A DNA stretch of 64,000 bases from NCBI GenBank assembly GCA_038373865.1, contig JAXGGA010005152.1, positions 1-64,000 on the forward strand, written 5' to 3'. The notes under the pieces were generated by a model. It was not told the DNA's origin. It worked only from the letters and a program-made list of their open reading frames with translations, and did no database searches. This DNA is from Uloborus plumipes (lineage: Eukaryota > Arthropoda > Arachnida > Araneae > Uloboridae). Each line of letters begins with the position of its first letter. Positions within the stretch are counted from its first letter, which is position 1. Both the position numbers and the translations under genes were made by a program. Positions 55,129-64,000 of the stretch are shown in pieces.

Positions 55129-58100
55129 TCAGAAGACACAAGATTTTTTTTTTGGCTGTGGTTGCACTTTACATTCCTCTTGTACAGGAAGCTCATGAAT
55201 CCTTTTTGGAGGAATTTTTAAAAGTCTATTGATGTGAATTTTCACCACAGGTGCATTTAAGTGTTGAAATCTTTGAATTTTCACAAGTACAGGAGAGCAA
55301 ACTTTTTTAACAAAGAAAGGACCATCATAGGTAGGTCTGAATTTATCTTTGGATTTTACATAGACAATATCAGCATGATGAAAAGTTCTTAGTTTTGCAC
55401 TTTCATTAGATTTTTCATTTTGTAAGAGTTTCTTACTTAGAGAGTTTTCATATACTTGATTGTAGATGTGTGTTAATTGATCAAGAATTTTGTGTATTTC
55501 ATATGCGGAATCAAGAGAAGGTTCAACATTTAAGTTTGGAATGTCTGTAATTAATGATAATTGTCTACCGAAATGTACTAAGTTAGGTGTGAATTCAGTT
55601 GTAGAGTGAGTTGATGCATTGTAACAAGCTTTGTGAATGTCTACTGCATACGAGAAGTCGATTCCTGAGGCTTGGAGTGCTTTTAAGCTGTATTTTAGGC
55701 TGAGATTAATCCTCTCTGAAAGTGAGTTGGCAGCGGGATTACCTGTTGTTGTGTAGCTGAGTTTAATGTTAAACAGCTGATTCAATTTTTGGAAAAGTTC
55801 ACAATTGAATTGTTTACCCAAGTCGGTTAGGACCATTTGTGGGCGACCAAATAATGTTATGTATTTGAAGAATGCTTTAGCGACTGAAACAGCTGTAATG
55901 TTGTTAAGTACATATAGTTCCATGTGTCTAGAGAAGGTGTCAATGCAAGTTAAAATGTATTTACCATTGTTGAATACACCTACAATATCTAAACTAACTA
56001 GTTCACCAGGCCTTTTAGCTGTGTGTGTCTGTTGAAAAGGGGCTTTTGGGATTCTGTGGTACTTAGCTTGTATGCAGTTGGTGCATGTAGCACAATAGTT
56101 AATTGTATCAACATAGATTCCTGACCACCAGAATTTTTGAGAAACTAATTCAAAAGTTTTCTTAATGCCAAAATGACTAAAATGAGATAAACGCAAAGCT
56201 TTTTCTTTAAGTGACTGAGGTACAACAAATTTTAGCTCAAGATCAGCACTTTCATCATCTAAATTTTTGGCATGCATGAGTAGTTTGTTCTCTGGGTTAA
56301 TGCAGTATTTTCTGTACTTTTCTGACATGAATCGATTTAAAATACTGTTGTATATGACTGATAATTTTGGATCTTTCAACTGTTCACCGAGGAGTGTTTT
56401 CTCAGAGATCTCCAAAAGAGGGTCAGGTTTATCATGTGTCCTGTTTAAGATAGATATGAAATTACTCAAGAGTTCACCCTTACTGTCATGTGTTATGTGG
56501 TTAACAGTTTTTTTTGAGTTACAAAATTGTTTATCAGTGCTGTGTTCACGACATTCTTTTCTTAAGTCCCGTTCAATGCCTGGTATATTTTCAAAATGTT
56601 CCTCAACTATAATTGGTAATTCTTCAACATCCTGACAGTTTAGATTTACTACCGGGTTAATCTGTGTATCTTTCAGAAGAGACGGATGAGAATTCAAGTC
56701 AATTTGGTGATTTGTCATATCAGTTCGTGAGAGTAGATCCGGGATTAAATTTTGGGTTCCAGGTAAGTACCGGAAGCTGAATTCGAATTCACTTATGGAC
56801 ATAAGCCATCTTGTTGTCAATGAGGCAGGGGAGGATGACTTCTTGTAATGCTTTAAAGATTTAGCATCTGAGAGAATATACACATGTCTGTTGTAAATAT
56901 AACTTTTAAAGGCGTGTAGAGTTTGGACAATTGCCATGAGTTCTAACTTAATAGCAGGATAACGTGTCTCAGCAGGTGACAGAATTTTACTGAAGTATGA
57001 AACAGGCATAAAAATATTATTTCTTTTCTGCAAGAGTACTCCTGAAATGGCATATCCACTAGCGTCAGTGTTTACGTAAAAATCTTCATCCCATCTAGGC
57101 TGAGTTATGTAGGGGTTATTAAAAAAGATGTCTTGCAGTTTTGTGAATATCTGGTGTGTTTCATCTGTCCACTCAAAATTAGCTTTTGGCAATGTTAACT
57201 GATTTAAAGGTTGTATGTAATCAGAAAAACGAGGAATTAGTGACCTATAATACGAGCAGATGCCTATGAACTTTTTCAGTTGTCTCTTTGTTTTCGGTAT
57301 TGGGAAAGAAACAATTTTTGTGATATTGGCCTCAAGTGGCAAAATTTTGTCTTGCGAAATTTGAAAACCAAGGTAATTAATTTTGTCCTTAAACCATTCA
57401 CACTTCTTCGGAGACAGTGTTAAATTAAATTCTTTAATAACTGACAAGAAGGTTTTCAATTTATGTTGCATTTCTTCGAGGTTTTGTGCTGCGAGAATAA
57501 AGTCATCTTGAAAACCGAATACACCTGGTAAATTTGTTGTTTCGATGACTAAGTCAGTTAGGTGTTGAAAAATGGATGCACATGATTTAGCACCAAACAT
57601 TAATCTGTTGTACATGAATGATCCCCAAGGAGTAACAAATGAGAATTTGTCCCTAAAGTTTTCTGGCAAATCAATTTGATGATAAGCCGATTGAAGATCT
57701 AAGGTTGTGAAGTATTTATACTGTGACAGTGAGTTGATTAGAGTGTGAATTTTTGGAAGTGGGTAGGATGAGTGTGAAATTAAAGAATTTACAAGTCGGA
57801 GGTCAAGAGCTAATCTGTACTTCTGAATTCCTGAGGATTCTAGTCTTTTCTTTACAAGTAAGCAAGGACTTCCCCACCGAGATTGGTTTCGACTAATGAT
57901 TCCTGCTTCCTGAAGCTCAGTTAATTGTCGTTTAGCTTCTGCCTGCAAGCTTTGAGGTATTGGGTATGGTAAAACTCTAATTGGAAAATTGTGTGTAAAT
58001 GAAAAGTCTACAGGTACCCTATCTGTGTGTCCCAGTGAGCTTAATGAAGAAGAAAAACATTCCCAATTATTTTGCAGGATGCTCTTAATTACCCGAGATT

Positions 58101-59352
58101 CTTCCTCATTCAAGTGCTCTAAATTGAAATTATCTAAATTAAATTCTTTTTTTCTCAGTTCAAGAACTTCTGTGGTTGCTTTAATGTAATTTAAACATTG
58201 TTCCTTTTGGGATGTTGGTAACTCCTTTATATCAGCAATGTAAGCTAAAGTTCCAATTTTTGTGTTTTTATTTATATGTAATTGTTGGTCAGATTTGTTT
58301 CTTACATACAAATGAAATTTGTTCCTATTTTTCATGTCCTTTTGATTTCTGTTGTGTTCATCAATTTGTATGATAGAATCACTCAATTCCAAACTTTGAT
58401 TCAAATCATACTTTCCCTCAAACAAGAATTGATCAGGGGCAATCTGATTATCATTTGCAAAAAGGGGTATGTACGCCTCTTCGTTAGGATTCAGAACAAC
58501 TTTCGAGAAGGTGTGTACATTCACTGTTTCAAGTTCATGTGTTTGTGTGTTATCCAACCTTGTTTTGTCTTTGTTTTCAGTGTCCGTTGCATCAGTTAGT
58601 AAAGGAATTTTCATTTCGTCATACAAAAGGGTGTTCTCAGAGGAGGCGATTGACATGTTGTATTTTGAAATGAAATCGTAACCAAGTACTGCCATGAAAG
58701 TTGACTCGCTATTGTACTTAATAATGTAAAAGTTGTGCTTGAAAAAGAGTTTGTTTACTTTGAATGAAAATTCGACACAAGCTTTACAATTTACAGTAGA
58801 GTTTATAGTCTCAATAGCAACTGGTCGTGATGACAAATACTTGAATTTAGTTGTTTCCCTTACTTGGTTGAAAATGTTGTCGTGTAAAATCGAGATTGAA
58901 CTACCAGTGTCAAGAAGTGCGACTATGAAAATGTCATTAATTTGAATTTTGATGAATGGCATTTTCTTATAAATTTGGTTAGGCGCTTCGTTAATTAAAT
59001 TAAATGAACCTGGTACAAATTCTACTGCTTCAACTGAAGGGAATGTGTTTTGTTTACCTCTGACAGGTGAGGTTTGTGTTTGTGTGGAAGATAAGGTCTG
59101 TGTTGAACAAGATTTACCTATCTTCACTGCTTTTGTGAGTTTTTGTGCTTTGGTTTTCTCACCAACATTTTCAAGTGTGCCAGTAAAAAGTTCATGGTTT
59201 GGCACCTTGGGACTTTTTTGAATTACATTATATGACATTTGAGAACAATTTGGTACATAATGAACATTTTGGTTAAACCATTCAGCACTGTGTGTATTAC
59301 CGTAAAAACTGTTTGGTTGGACACAATTGTACTGAAACTCAGGAGCAGACAA
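55129..59352 (-). CDS. Gypsy pol: protease, reverse transcriptase, RNase H, integrase
   Basis: 1,407 codons from 59,352, but that first codon is TTG. The frame stays open upstream past the gag stop and lies in the -1 frame relative to gag, so pol is probably made by frameshifting as a gag-pol fusion. Domains in order: aspartic protease (ALLDTGSSISIL near residue 147), reverse transcriptase (RYRLALDLRLVNSL near 510; active site FQDD near 614, where most gypsy elements have Y-x-D-D), RNase H (VNTDASGYAISGVLL near 761). Integrase follows with its zinc domain (SHFGIKK ... CATCTNC, about 1,055-1,095) and core (SLDIVG, LTDLGKQF, LSERINL), with 35 residues between second D and E. A C-terminal basic tail follows. 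No stops or frameshifts. Confidence 0.95.
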   Translation of the reverse strand: MSAPEFQYNCVQPNSFYGNTHSAEWFNQNVHYVPNCSQMSYNVIQKSPKVPNHELFTGTLENVGEKTKAQKLTKAVKIGKSCSTQTLSSTQTQTSPVRGKQNTFPSVEAVEFVPGSFNLINEAPNQIYKKMPFIKIQINDIFIVALLDTGSSISILHDNIFNQVRETTKFKYLSSRPVAIETINSTVNCKACVEFSFKVNKLFFKHNFYIIKYNSESTFMAVLGYDFISKYNMSIASSENTLLYDEMKIPLLTDATDTENKDKTRLDNTQTHELETVNVHTFSKVVLNPNEEAYIPLFANDNQIAPDQFLFEGKYDLNQSLELSDSIIQIDEHNRNQKDMKNRNKFHLYVRNKSDQQLHINKNTKIGTLAYIADIKELPTSQKEQCLNYIKATTEVLELRKKEFNLDNFNLEHLNEEESRVIKSILQNNWECFSSSLSSLGHTDRVPVDFSFTHNFPIRVLPYPIPQSLQAEAKRQLTELQEAGIISRNQSRWGSPCLLVKKRLESSGIQKYRLALDLRLVNSLISHSSYPLPKIHTLINSLSQYKYFTTLDLQSAYHQIDLPENFRDKFSFVTPWGSFMYNRLMFGAKSCASIFQHLTDLVIETTNLPGVFGFQDDFILAAQNLEEMQHKLKTFLSVIKEFNLTLSPKKCEWFKDKINYLGFQISQDKILPLEANITKIVSFPIPKTKRQLKKFIGICSYYRSLIPRFSDYIQPLNQLTLPKANFEWTDETHQIFTKLQDIFFNNPYITQPRWDEDFYVNTDASGYAISGVLLQKRNNIFMPVSYFSKILSPAETRYPAIKLELMAIVQTLHAFKSYIYNRHVYILSDAKSLKHYKKSSSPASLTTRWLMSISEFEFSFRYLPGTQNLIPDLLSRTDMTNHQIDLNSHPSLLKDTQINPVVNLNCQDVEELPIIVEEHFENIPGIERDLRKECREHSTDKQFCNSKKTVNHITHDSKGELLSNFISILNRTHDKPDPLLEISEKTLLGEQLKDPKLSVIYNSILNRFMSEKYRKYCINPENKLLMHAKNLDDESADLELKFVVPQSLKEKALRLSHFSHFGIKKTFELVSQKFWWSGIYVDTINYCATCTNCIQAKYHRIPKAPFQQTHTAKRPGELVSLDIVGVFNNGKYILTCIDTFSRHMELYVLNNITAVSVAKAFFKYITLFGRPQMVLTDLGKQFNCELFQKLNQLFNIKLSYTTTGNPAANSLSERINLSLKYSLKALQASGIDFSYAVDIHKACYNASTHSTTEFTPNLVHFGRQLSLITDIPNLNVEPSLDSAYEIHKILDQLTHIYNQVYENSLSKKLLQNEKSNESAKLRTFHHADIVYVKSKDKFRPTYDGPFFVKKVCSPVLVKIQRFQHLNAPVVKIHINRLLKIPPKRIHELPVQEECKVQPQPKKKSCVF

Positions 59353-59447
59353 AAATGTATTTGATGTGACATTATCAGTTGGTTCAAAAGGAAGTTGAGA
59401 ACTTTGAGTTCCTTGGTCATTAAATTGTTTACTTCCTACATTTGTGT

Positions 59448-60551
59448 TTAAAAAGTTGGAGAACTTATACTGTTCGTCACAATATCTGTTTGAATTTTCA
59501 CTCGAGTTTCTTCGAAATCTGTGGTGCCCTCTAGGTGAGTTCCTACTTCGGTTGTAGTTGTACCCTGATTGTTTGTGTTATTCTGTGTCCTTTGACCACT
59601 TCCGCGTTTATGGAAATCGTGACTTCCTCTCCTATTACTGAATTTATTAGCAAAATTCTGAGCCCTAGCTCCATTCCCTGCATGTTTGTGAAACAGAAAA
59701 CAGTTCCTTCTAAAATGTCCTGGTTTACCACAATAAAAGCAAATAATTTTGTTTGATCGATTTGTGTTCCTTGTGTTTTCAAATTTTTGAAATTCATCAA
59801 TTTCATTATATGTTGTTGAGGTGCTACAAGACTGACCTCCTTGTCTGGTGCTGTGGCTTTTATTTACATTTGTGGTGTGTGCAACTGTTTCTCTACCTTT
59901 CTCGTACTTTGACTCTAACTCAATGATTTTTTTCTCTAGGCTCAAAATGTGTTCATTGTTATACTGTTCAGTTCTGTATGACTCTGCAGAGGCAGTGATT
60001 TTTTCAATTTCTTGTGCTCTTTTCACTGCTTGTTCAAAAGTTTCAATATTCTCTTCCAAAATTTTAATTCTGACAGTTTGCGGGATTACACTAAGGAATT
60101 TCTGGAAGAGTATTTGGTCAATTGCTTCATGATTTGTGATTTTAAAGACACTCGCAGTTATCACCCTGATTCTGTGAGCAATACTGATGATTGACTCATT
60201 TGGTTGAAAAGAAATGGAGTGAAAATCGTTCATGGTGTATGTGATGTCTGGTTTCTTAAAGAAATTTATCAGTGCATCAGTAATTACATTTACAGAGGTG
60301 GCATATCTTAGGCTAGGTGTCTCTATCATGTACCGAAAGGCAGCTCCTGTTAATTTGCTTTTAATGTACAAAATGGTTTTTTCATCTGACCATTTATTTA
60401 CCCTTGCCAAATCTTTAAGTTGCTCAACAAAATATTCGACTTGATCAGGTTCTCCTGAGAATGGAGCAATTGTGAACATGAAAGGGGTTTTTGGCGAATT
60501 TGAATTATGTGTTGTACTAGCCGAAGGTGCCGCCTGTTTGTTTCTAGCCAT
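59448..60551 (-). CDS. Gypsy gag: capsid and nucleocapsid
   Basis: 367 residues from an ATG at 60,551 (MARNKQAAPSAST). The N-terminal two thirds form a retrotransposon capsid-like region (FSGEPDQVEYFVEQL, later SIISIAHRIRV and DQILFQKFLSVIP). One CCHC zinc knuckle (CFYCGKPGHFRRNC) lies near residues 269-283, followed by an R/N/G-rich tail. Gag assembles into the particle that packages element RNA. It lies 640 bp from the 5' LTR. The stop follows SSPTF, where the pol frame overlaps. Confidence 0.93.
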   Translation of the reverse strand: MARNKQAAPSASTTHNSNSPKTPFMFTIAPFSGEPDQVEYFVEQLKDLARVNKWSDEKTILYIKSKLTGAAFRYMIETPSLRYATSVNVITDALINFFKKPDITYTMNDFHSISFQPNESIISIAHRIRVITASVFKITNHEAIDQILFQKFLSVIPQTVRIKILEENIETFEQAVKRAQEIEKITASAESYRTEQYNNEHILSLEKKIIELESKYEKGRETVAHTTNVNKSHSTRQGGQSCSTSTTYNEIDEFQKFENTRNTNRSNKIICFYCGKPGHFRRNCFLFHKHAGNGARAQNFANKFSNRRGSHDFHKRGSGQRTQNNTNNQGTTTTEVGTHLEGTTDFEETRVKIQTDIVTNSISSPTF

Positions 60552-61174
60552 GACTTCAAGTGAGTGTAAAAAGTTAGAAGGGAAAAGAAACTTAAGTTCT
60601 CATAGTTTTGTATGAGGACGGCGCGACCAATGGTTCAAATATGTCATCAATTGAGGAAAAGAACACTTTTCTCTGCTCCCGATACATATATGCATTTAGT
60701 GTGTAACTAATCATGTATTGCAAAAGGTAGTAAATATTGTATTAAAACAATAATAAACACATATAATGCAATTGAACATAATTTGGTCATGCCACAAAAC
60801 ATATAGTGAATAATTGTCGTGTGTCAAGTAGTGTTTCAGAAATATTCAAATATTCAAAGAGTTCATTGAAATGTATGTAAACACAATATAAATTTTGCAT
60901 GACCGTGCAAGAACAGCTTCACTACTAACGACTGGAATTTTTCTCTCATAATTCAAATTCAGAAACACTTCAGCAAAAACAAAACAAAGAAAAGAAAGAT
61001 CTTCTTATATCTTTTTACACAAGAGAGAAAAAAAATTTATAGAAGAAAGTTACCCACATTTTCTCTTTTTTTTTTTTTTTTTCCAAAACACTTCACTTTA
61101 TCAAAAATAAAAAGAGTGAGCATTTAAGCATACAAAAAAACATGCCAAATTACAAAAAGGTGAAGAGAGAGGGG
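60552..61174 (-). other. 5' untranslated leader of the inner gypsy element
   Basis: About 620 bp between the primer-binding site and gag. No gene. On the plus strand a T run lies near 61,067-61,082. Confidence 0.6.
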
Positions 61175-61191
61175 CCTGTGTCACGGCGCCA
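61175..61191 (-). promoter_or_regulatory. Primer-binding site
   Basis: Three bases after the end of the 5' LTR the minus strand reads TGGCGCCGTGACACAGG. The first seven bases (TGGCGCC) are complementary to the 3' end of lysine-type tRNAs used by many gypsy elements. The following bases do not match the standard lysine primer from memory, so the exact tRNA is not assigned. Confidence 0.65.
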
Positions 61192-61194
61192 ATC

Positions 61195-62806
61195 TGTGGT
61201 GGGGGGAAAGAGGCGCGGCGGTCCGCCCCTGCTCTCCGAAGTGGAGCGAAACTCGTCGCGTCCCGCAAATAACCACTTTGGTTCGCCCCTACTCTCTCAG
61301 AAGGAACCCAAGGTCCAAAAAACATGAAACAAATTGAAACAAATTGCCGTGGAGAGGGGTCCAGTCTTTGAGTGAGGAAGTTCTTGCAACACTGACTTTG
61401 CTTAGGTTTGCAATGGAAATAAAATGTGTATCTCACCCACATTCTCATGCCGCTATTCGTACCAATAAAGTGGAGAAGGTAAGATAATCCAAATTCCACA
61501 TTCAGTGGGGAGGTAAAATCAACACCACACTCGACCGACGATGCCATGATATAAAAGGAAAAACAGATAAACTTTAGAAACAAAATAAACACACATTATT
61601 CAGGAAAAACACATGGATTTCTTAGGGGAAACATAAACAAGTAATTTATTGAAACATGTTATAGAGAAAATACACCCATTGAAACATTAGTACTAGTTGG
61701 AAGCGTAACTTCTTGGTAAACAAAACATGGGTATCGCAGCAGTTTGGGCTTTGTATGGAGAACACTCTACAAAAGGATGACATGTTTCACATATGCATAA
61801 GAAACTCAATTCTCTGTATATTCAGAATTTGTCTACACCAAAAAACAATTACCATACTATTATTTTAACATTTCCAAAGGATGACATGTTTCACATGTAA
61901 GAACACTCAAATTACTATATATTCAGAATTCGTTTACAACCAAAAACAATTTCCATACTTTGATTTCTTCGCATTACCCGCAATAAGCCACCCCACTCTG
62001 ACCAGGGTTAACATATGATTCACTGCACAAAACATTTCTCGCATGTTCGATTTGAGTGGGTGTTTAACCCTCCTCTCGGGCTAAAAATAGGAATTTGTGA
62101 GCAAAAAGGGTTCTTGTAATTCCTCGCACGGGGAACTAAAAATTGAGGAAGAAAAGGGAACGCTAGAGAATTAAAAGTTACTTCGTGTAATAGTCATCGT
62201 CAGTCGGCTCAGGAGGAACGGTGGTTTCCGCAGCCTGTTCCAGCTTCCCGCTGCTCACTGCCCGGGGACTCGAGGGGCTCCAGCGATATCTCCAACCCTG
62301 CTTCTGCGGGCTCCTGTCACCGTCCGTTCGCCACCGTCCTGGGTCCGGAGGTCCTCCCTCCCCTCGCTGCTCAATTTTCTAGATGCACCATCTTGGAGGC
62401 TCTAATTCCGAGAGAGAGAGCCCGAGTTTTCCAACAGTTGCTTTTCGATGTGGACGACAGAGAAAAAAAAAAAAAACGAGGAATCCACAAGCCACACAAA
62501 ACTTCCTGGGAGACCGCGCCGAATTCCTTCCCATAAAGCCAAGTCCTTGACCTCCGCTTTCCCTATTCGCCAGCGGGCTCGCCAGCATCCACGTGCCTTA
62601 GTTTCCGTTAGAGTTCTTGCGGTTGAAAAAGTTCGTTACTTCATTTGCATTTTATTCTCTGGGAAAACTGTTGGTCATCCGCATTTTCTGTAGACGCTGC
62701 ATTCCCGGGGCTCACGCTCGCTTTCTGGGCTCTGTTTTTCGTGGGAACGATGAATGGGTGCAGTTGTAAAGGGATTTAAATGTGATACCATGTGATACAT
62801 ATCACA
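61195..62806 (-). repeat. 5' LTR of the inner gypsy element
   Basis: 1,612 bp, TG...CA. Has two copies of the 105-bp unit (about 61,772 and 61,876). It carries a segment near 62,446-62,490 (with a run of about 14 A) that is absent from the other LTR. The GC-rich part at about 62,200-62,750 lies near its upstream end in element orientation. Should hold promoter and poly(A) signals; none could be fixed by eye. Confidence 0.93.
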
Positions 62807-64000
62807 TGCTCATACTTCAATTTATTTCTGTCCATGTTCAAATTAACTTCATCTGAGCCATCTTCAACACTAAACATATTACTAATTTCTTCTTCTTCCT
62901 GTTGATTTACTTCCTTTTTTTCCTCTTCAAATTGCAAGCGTTGTAAGTCTGCTTCCCCGGAAAGAAAGTTTTCCTCAGATGATGTGGGTTCACTATTAAT
63001 GGAACATAATGACTCGTACAAAGAAGGTGGCATTAGCGCTTGCACATTTAATTTATCTGTGGTTGCAATTACGCATTCCATTGGGTGGTTCAAGAAAGAA
63101 TCTTTTGTGAGAGTGACAACTGATTTTATTAATCGAGCCTCTACTTTTTCACCGAATGCTGAACTCAAATAAATCGAACCGAATTCGTCATTACAAGTGT
63201 CAGAAAATATGTTAGAATTGCACACGAAAATTTGCGATCCAGAATCAAGTATACAATTTACTTCTTTCCCGTTAACGTAAACTGAAACGTACTTCAGAGG
63301 TTGAAGAGCAACTGGTGATTTTAAATATTCGGAATTAACTTTCGCTATTATTGAATCTTCCTTTCCCAATGGAGAGTACTTTTTCGCACAGTCCCGAGCT
63401 AAATGATTTCCCCCACAGATATAACATTCTATCTTTCTGTTTTCTTCACGTCTCACTTGATTATGGGCTTGTCTAGGGATATTTCGTTGATGGTTTTGAT
63501 TGTTAGAAGCTCTATAACTTGAATATACCTCAGAAAATGACTTTCCTTTTGAAGCAAAAAACATGTCGCATTCTCTTGCCATTTTAATAGGTTTAAACCA
63601 ACTTTCTTCCTGCTTTATATTTATATGTATGGCAGTTTCCTGATCAAGTGTTTGATATAATTTATCACTGACAATTAATTCCTTTAAAGAATCAAAATCA
63701 TTAACGTTTCTTAAATTACAATACTGATCCCAACTAGTCGCAAGTCGCGAAGCAAATTGAACATGGGTCTCATCTTGCATGCGTCTTGCCCTTTGATAGT
63801 TCTGTAAGCAAATTAAGGGAGTTGGTTCAAATTCTCTCAGAACCATATTTTTTAATTTATTATAATCATTTATTTCCTCACCTTTTATGTAAACTAAAAT
63901 ATTTGCTGCCTTTTCTCCCAGTAAGTTTAAAAGAATTTCCCCTTTAAATTCGTCCGGAACATGTTTAGTTTTGAAAGATCTTTCCAATGAAGAGAAAAAT
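62807..64000 (-). CDS. Gmr1-like gag-protease part (partial, runs off the window)
   Basis: The frame is open from the right edge of the window to the insertion point of the inner element. The first in-frame candidate start (63,987) is only TTG and the frame continues beyond the edge, so the true start is outside. The capsid-like region includes GEILLNLLGEKAANILVY and DETHVQFASRLATSWDQY. Its second half (DFDSLKELIVSDKLYQTL) resembles SCAN-domain sequences, which are thought to derive from Gmr1-like gag. A CCHC knuckle (CYICGGNHLARDC) lies near 63,395-63,430. An aspartic protease active site (CILDSGSQIF) lies near 63,230-63,250. An acidic linker (EEEKKEVNQQEEEEI) follows. At 62,806 the frame runs into the LTR and meets a stop near 62,776. 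Confidence 0.85.

Larger units (their letters stand above)
51125..62806 (-). mobile_element. Complete canonical Ty3/gypsy LTR retrotransposon
   Basis: An 11.7-kb element on the minus strand. LTRs of 1,612 bp (61,195-62,806, 5') and 1,671 bp (51,125-52,795, 3') begin TG and end CA. A 5-bp TSD, tgctc on the plus strand, flanks it (51,120-51,124 and 62,807-62,811). It has a primer-binding site, gag, pol in PR-RT-RNase H-INT order and a polypurine tract. The insertion splits the coding frame of the Gmr1-like element, and the frames on both sides line up once it and one TSD copy are removed. Confidence 0.95.

Overview
The window is AT-rich animal DNA, most likely from an arthropod. An arachnid, perhaps a spider, is my best guess, from the mix of Tc1/mariner, Jockey-like and Ty3/gypsy elements; this is inference, with no diagnostic host gene to settle it. 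I found no convincing single-copy host gene, rRNA, true tRNA or CRISPR array. About two thirds of the 64 kb can be assigned to mobile elements, many with target-site duplications (TSDs) visible in the sequence.

Layout. 0.6-0.9 kb: a tRNA-derived SINE. 2.8-3.6 kb: a MITE with 118-bp inverted arms. 6.5-8.8 kb: a TA-flanked element (A) with two inverted 16-bp minisatellites and a small nested MITE. 12.2-14.4 kb: a 651-bp hairpin MITE beside an intact DD41D mariner-type transposon. 14.5-21.8 kb: a 1.57-kb palindrome split by a full-length, two-ORF, I-group-like LINE with a 9-bp TSD. 22.6-23.9 kb: element B. 23.9-24.5 kb: a dead mariner split by a small MITE. 24.8-25.7 and 38.0-38.8 kb: two TTAA-flanked piggyBac-like MITEs. 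26.0-27.5 kb: a decayed Tc1-like transposon. 29.1-30.1 kb: a Helitron-like element with 54-bp hairpin repeats and a nested MITE. 32.2-32.8 kb: a hAT MITE. The other stretches up to 41.9 kb show only AT-rich DNA and simple repeats.

41.9 kb to the end is a stack of nested insertions. The deepest layer is a Gmr1-like Ty3/gypsy retrotransposon on the minus strand, with gag and protease at the right edge and integrase-RT-RNase H at 48.4-51.1 kb. The integrase lies before the RT, the reverse of usual gypsy order. Its coding frame was split by a complete canonical gypsy element (51,125-62,806; LTRs about 1.6 kb; gag plus PR-RT-RH-INT pol; 5-bp TSD). Its 3' side carries a 5'-truncated Jockey-like LINE (41,919-48,325; 12-14-bp TSD). 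That LINE is split by element C (41,974-46,330), which holds eight direct and three inverted copies of a 171-bp satellite, each with a TGACGTCA palindrome. Because C interrupts a reading frame, its TA duplication can be read unambiguously.

The most unusual pattern is shared by elements A, B and C. Each is flanked by TA and has G-rich terminal repeats. Each repeats its own short phrase in inverted orientation near both ends (GGGGAAGATGCCGT in A, GGGGNNGGTTGTGACA in B, GGGGTGAATCGGAACA in C). None encodes a recognisable transposase here.
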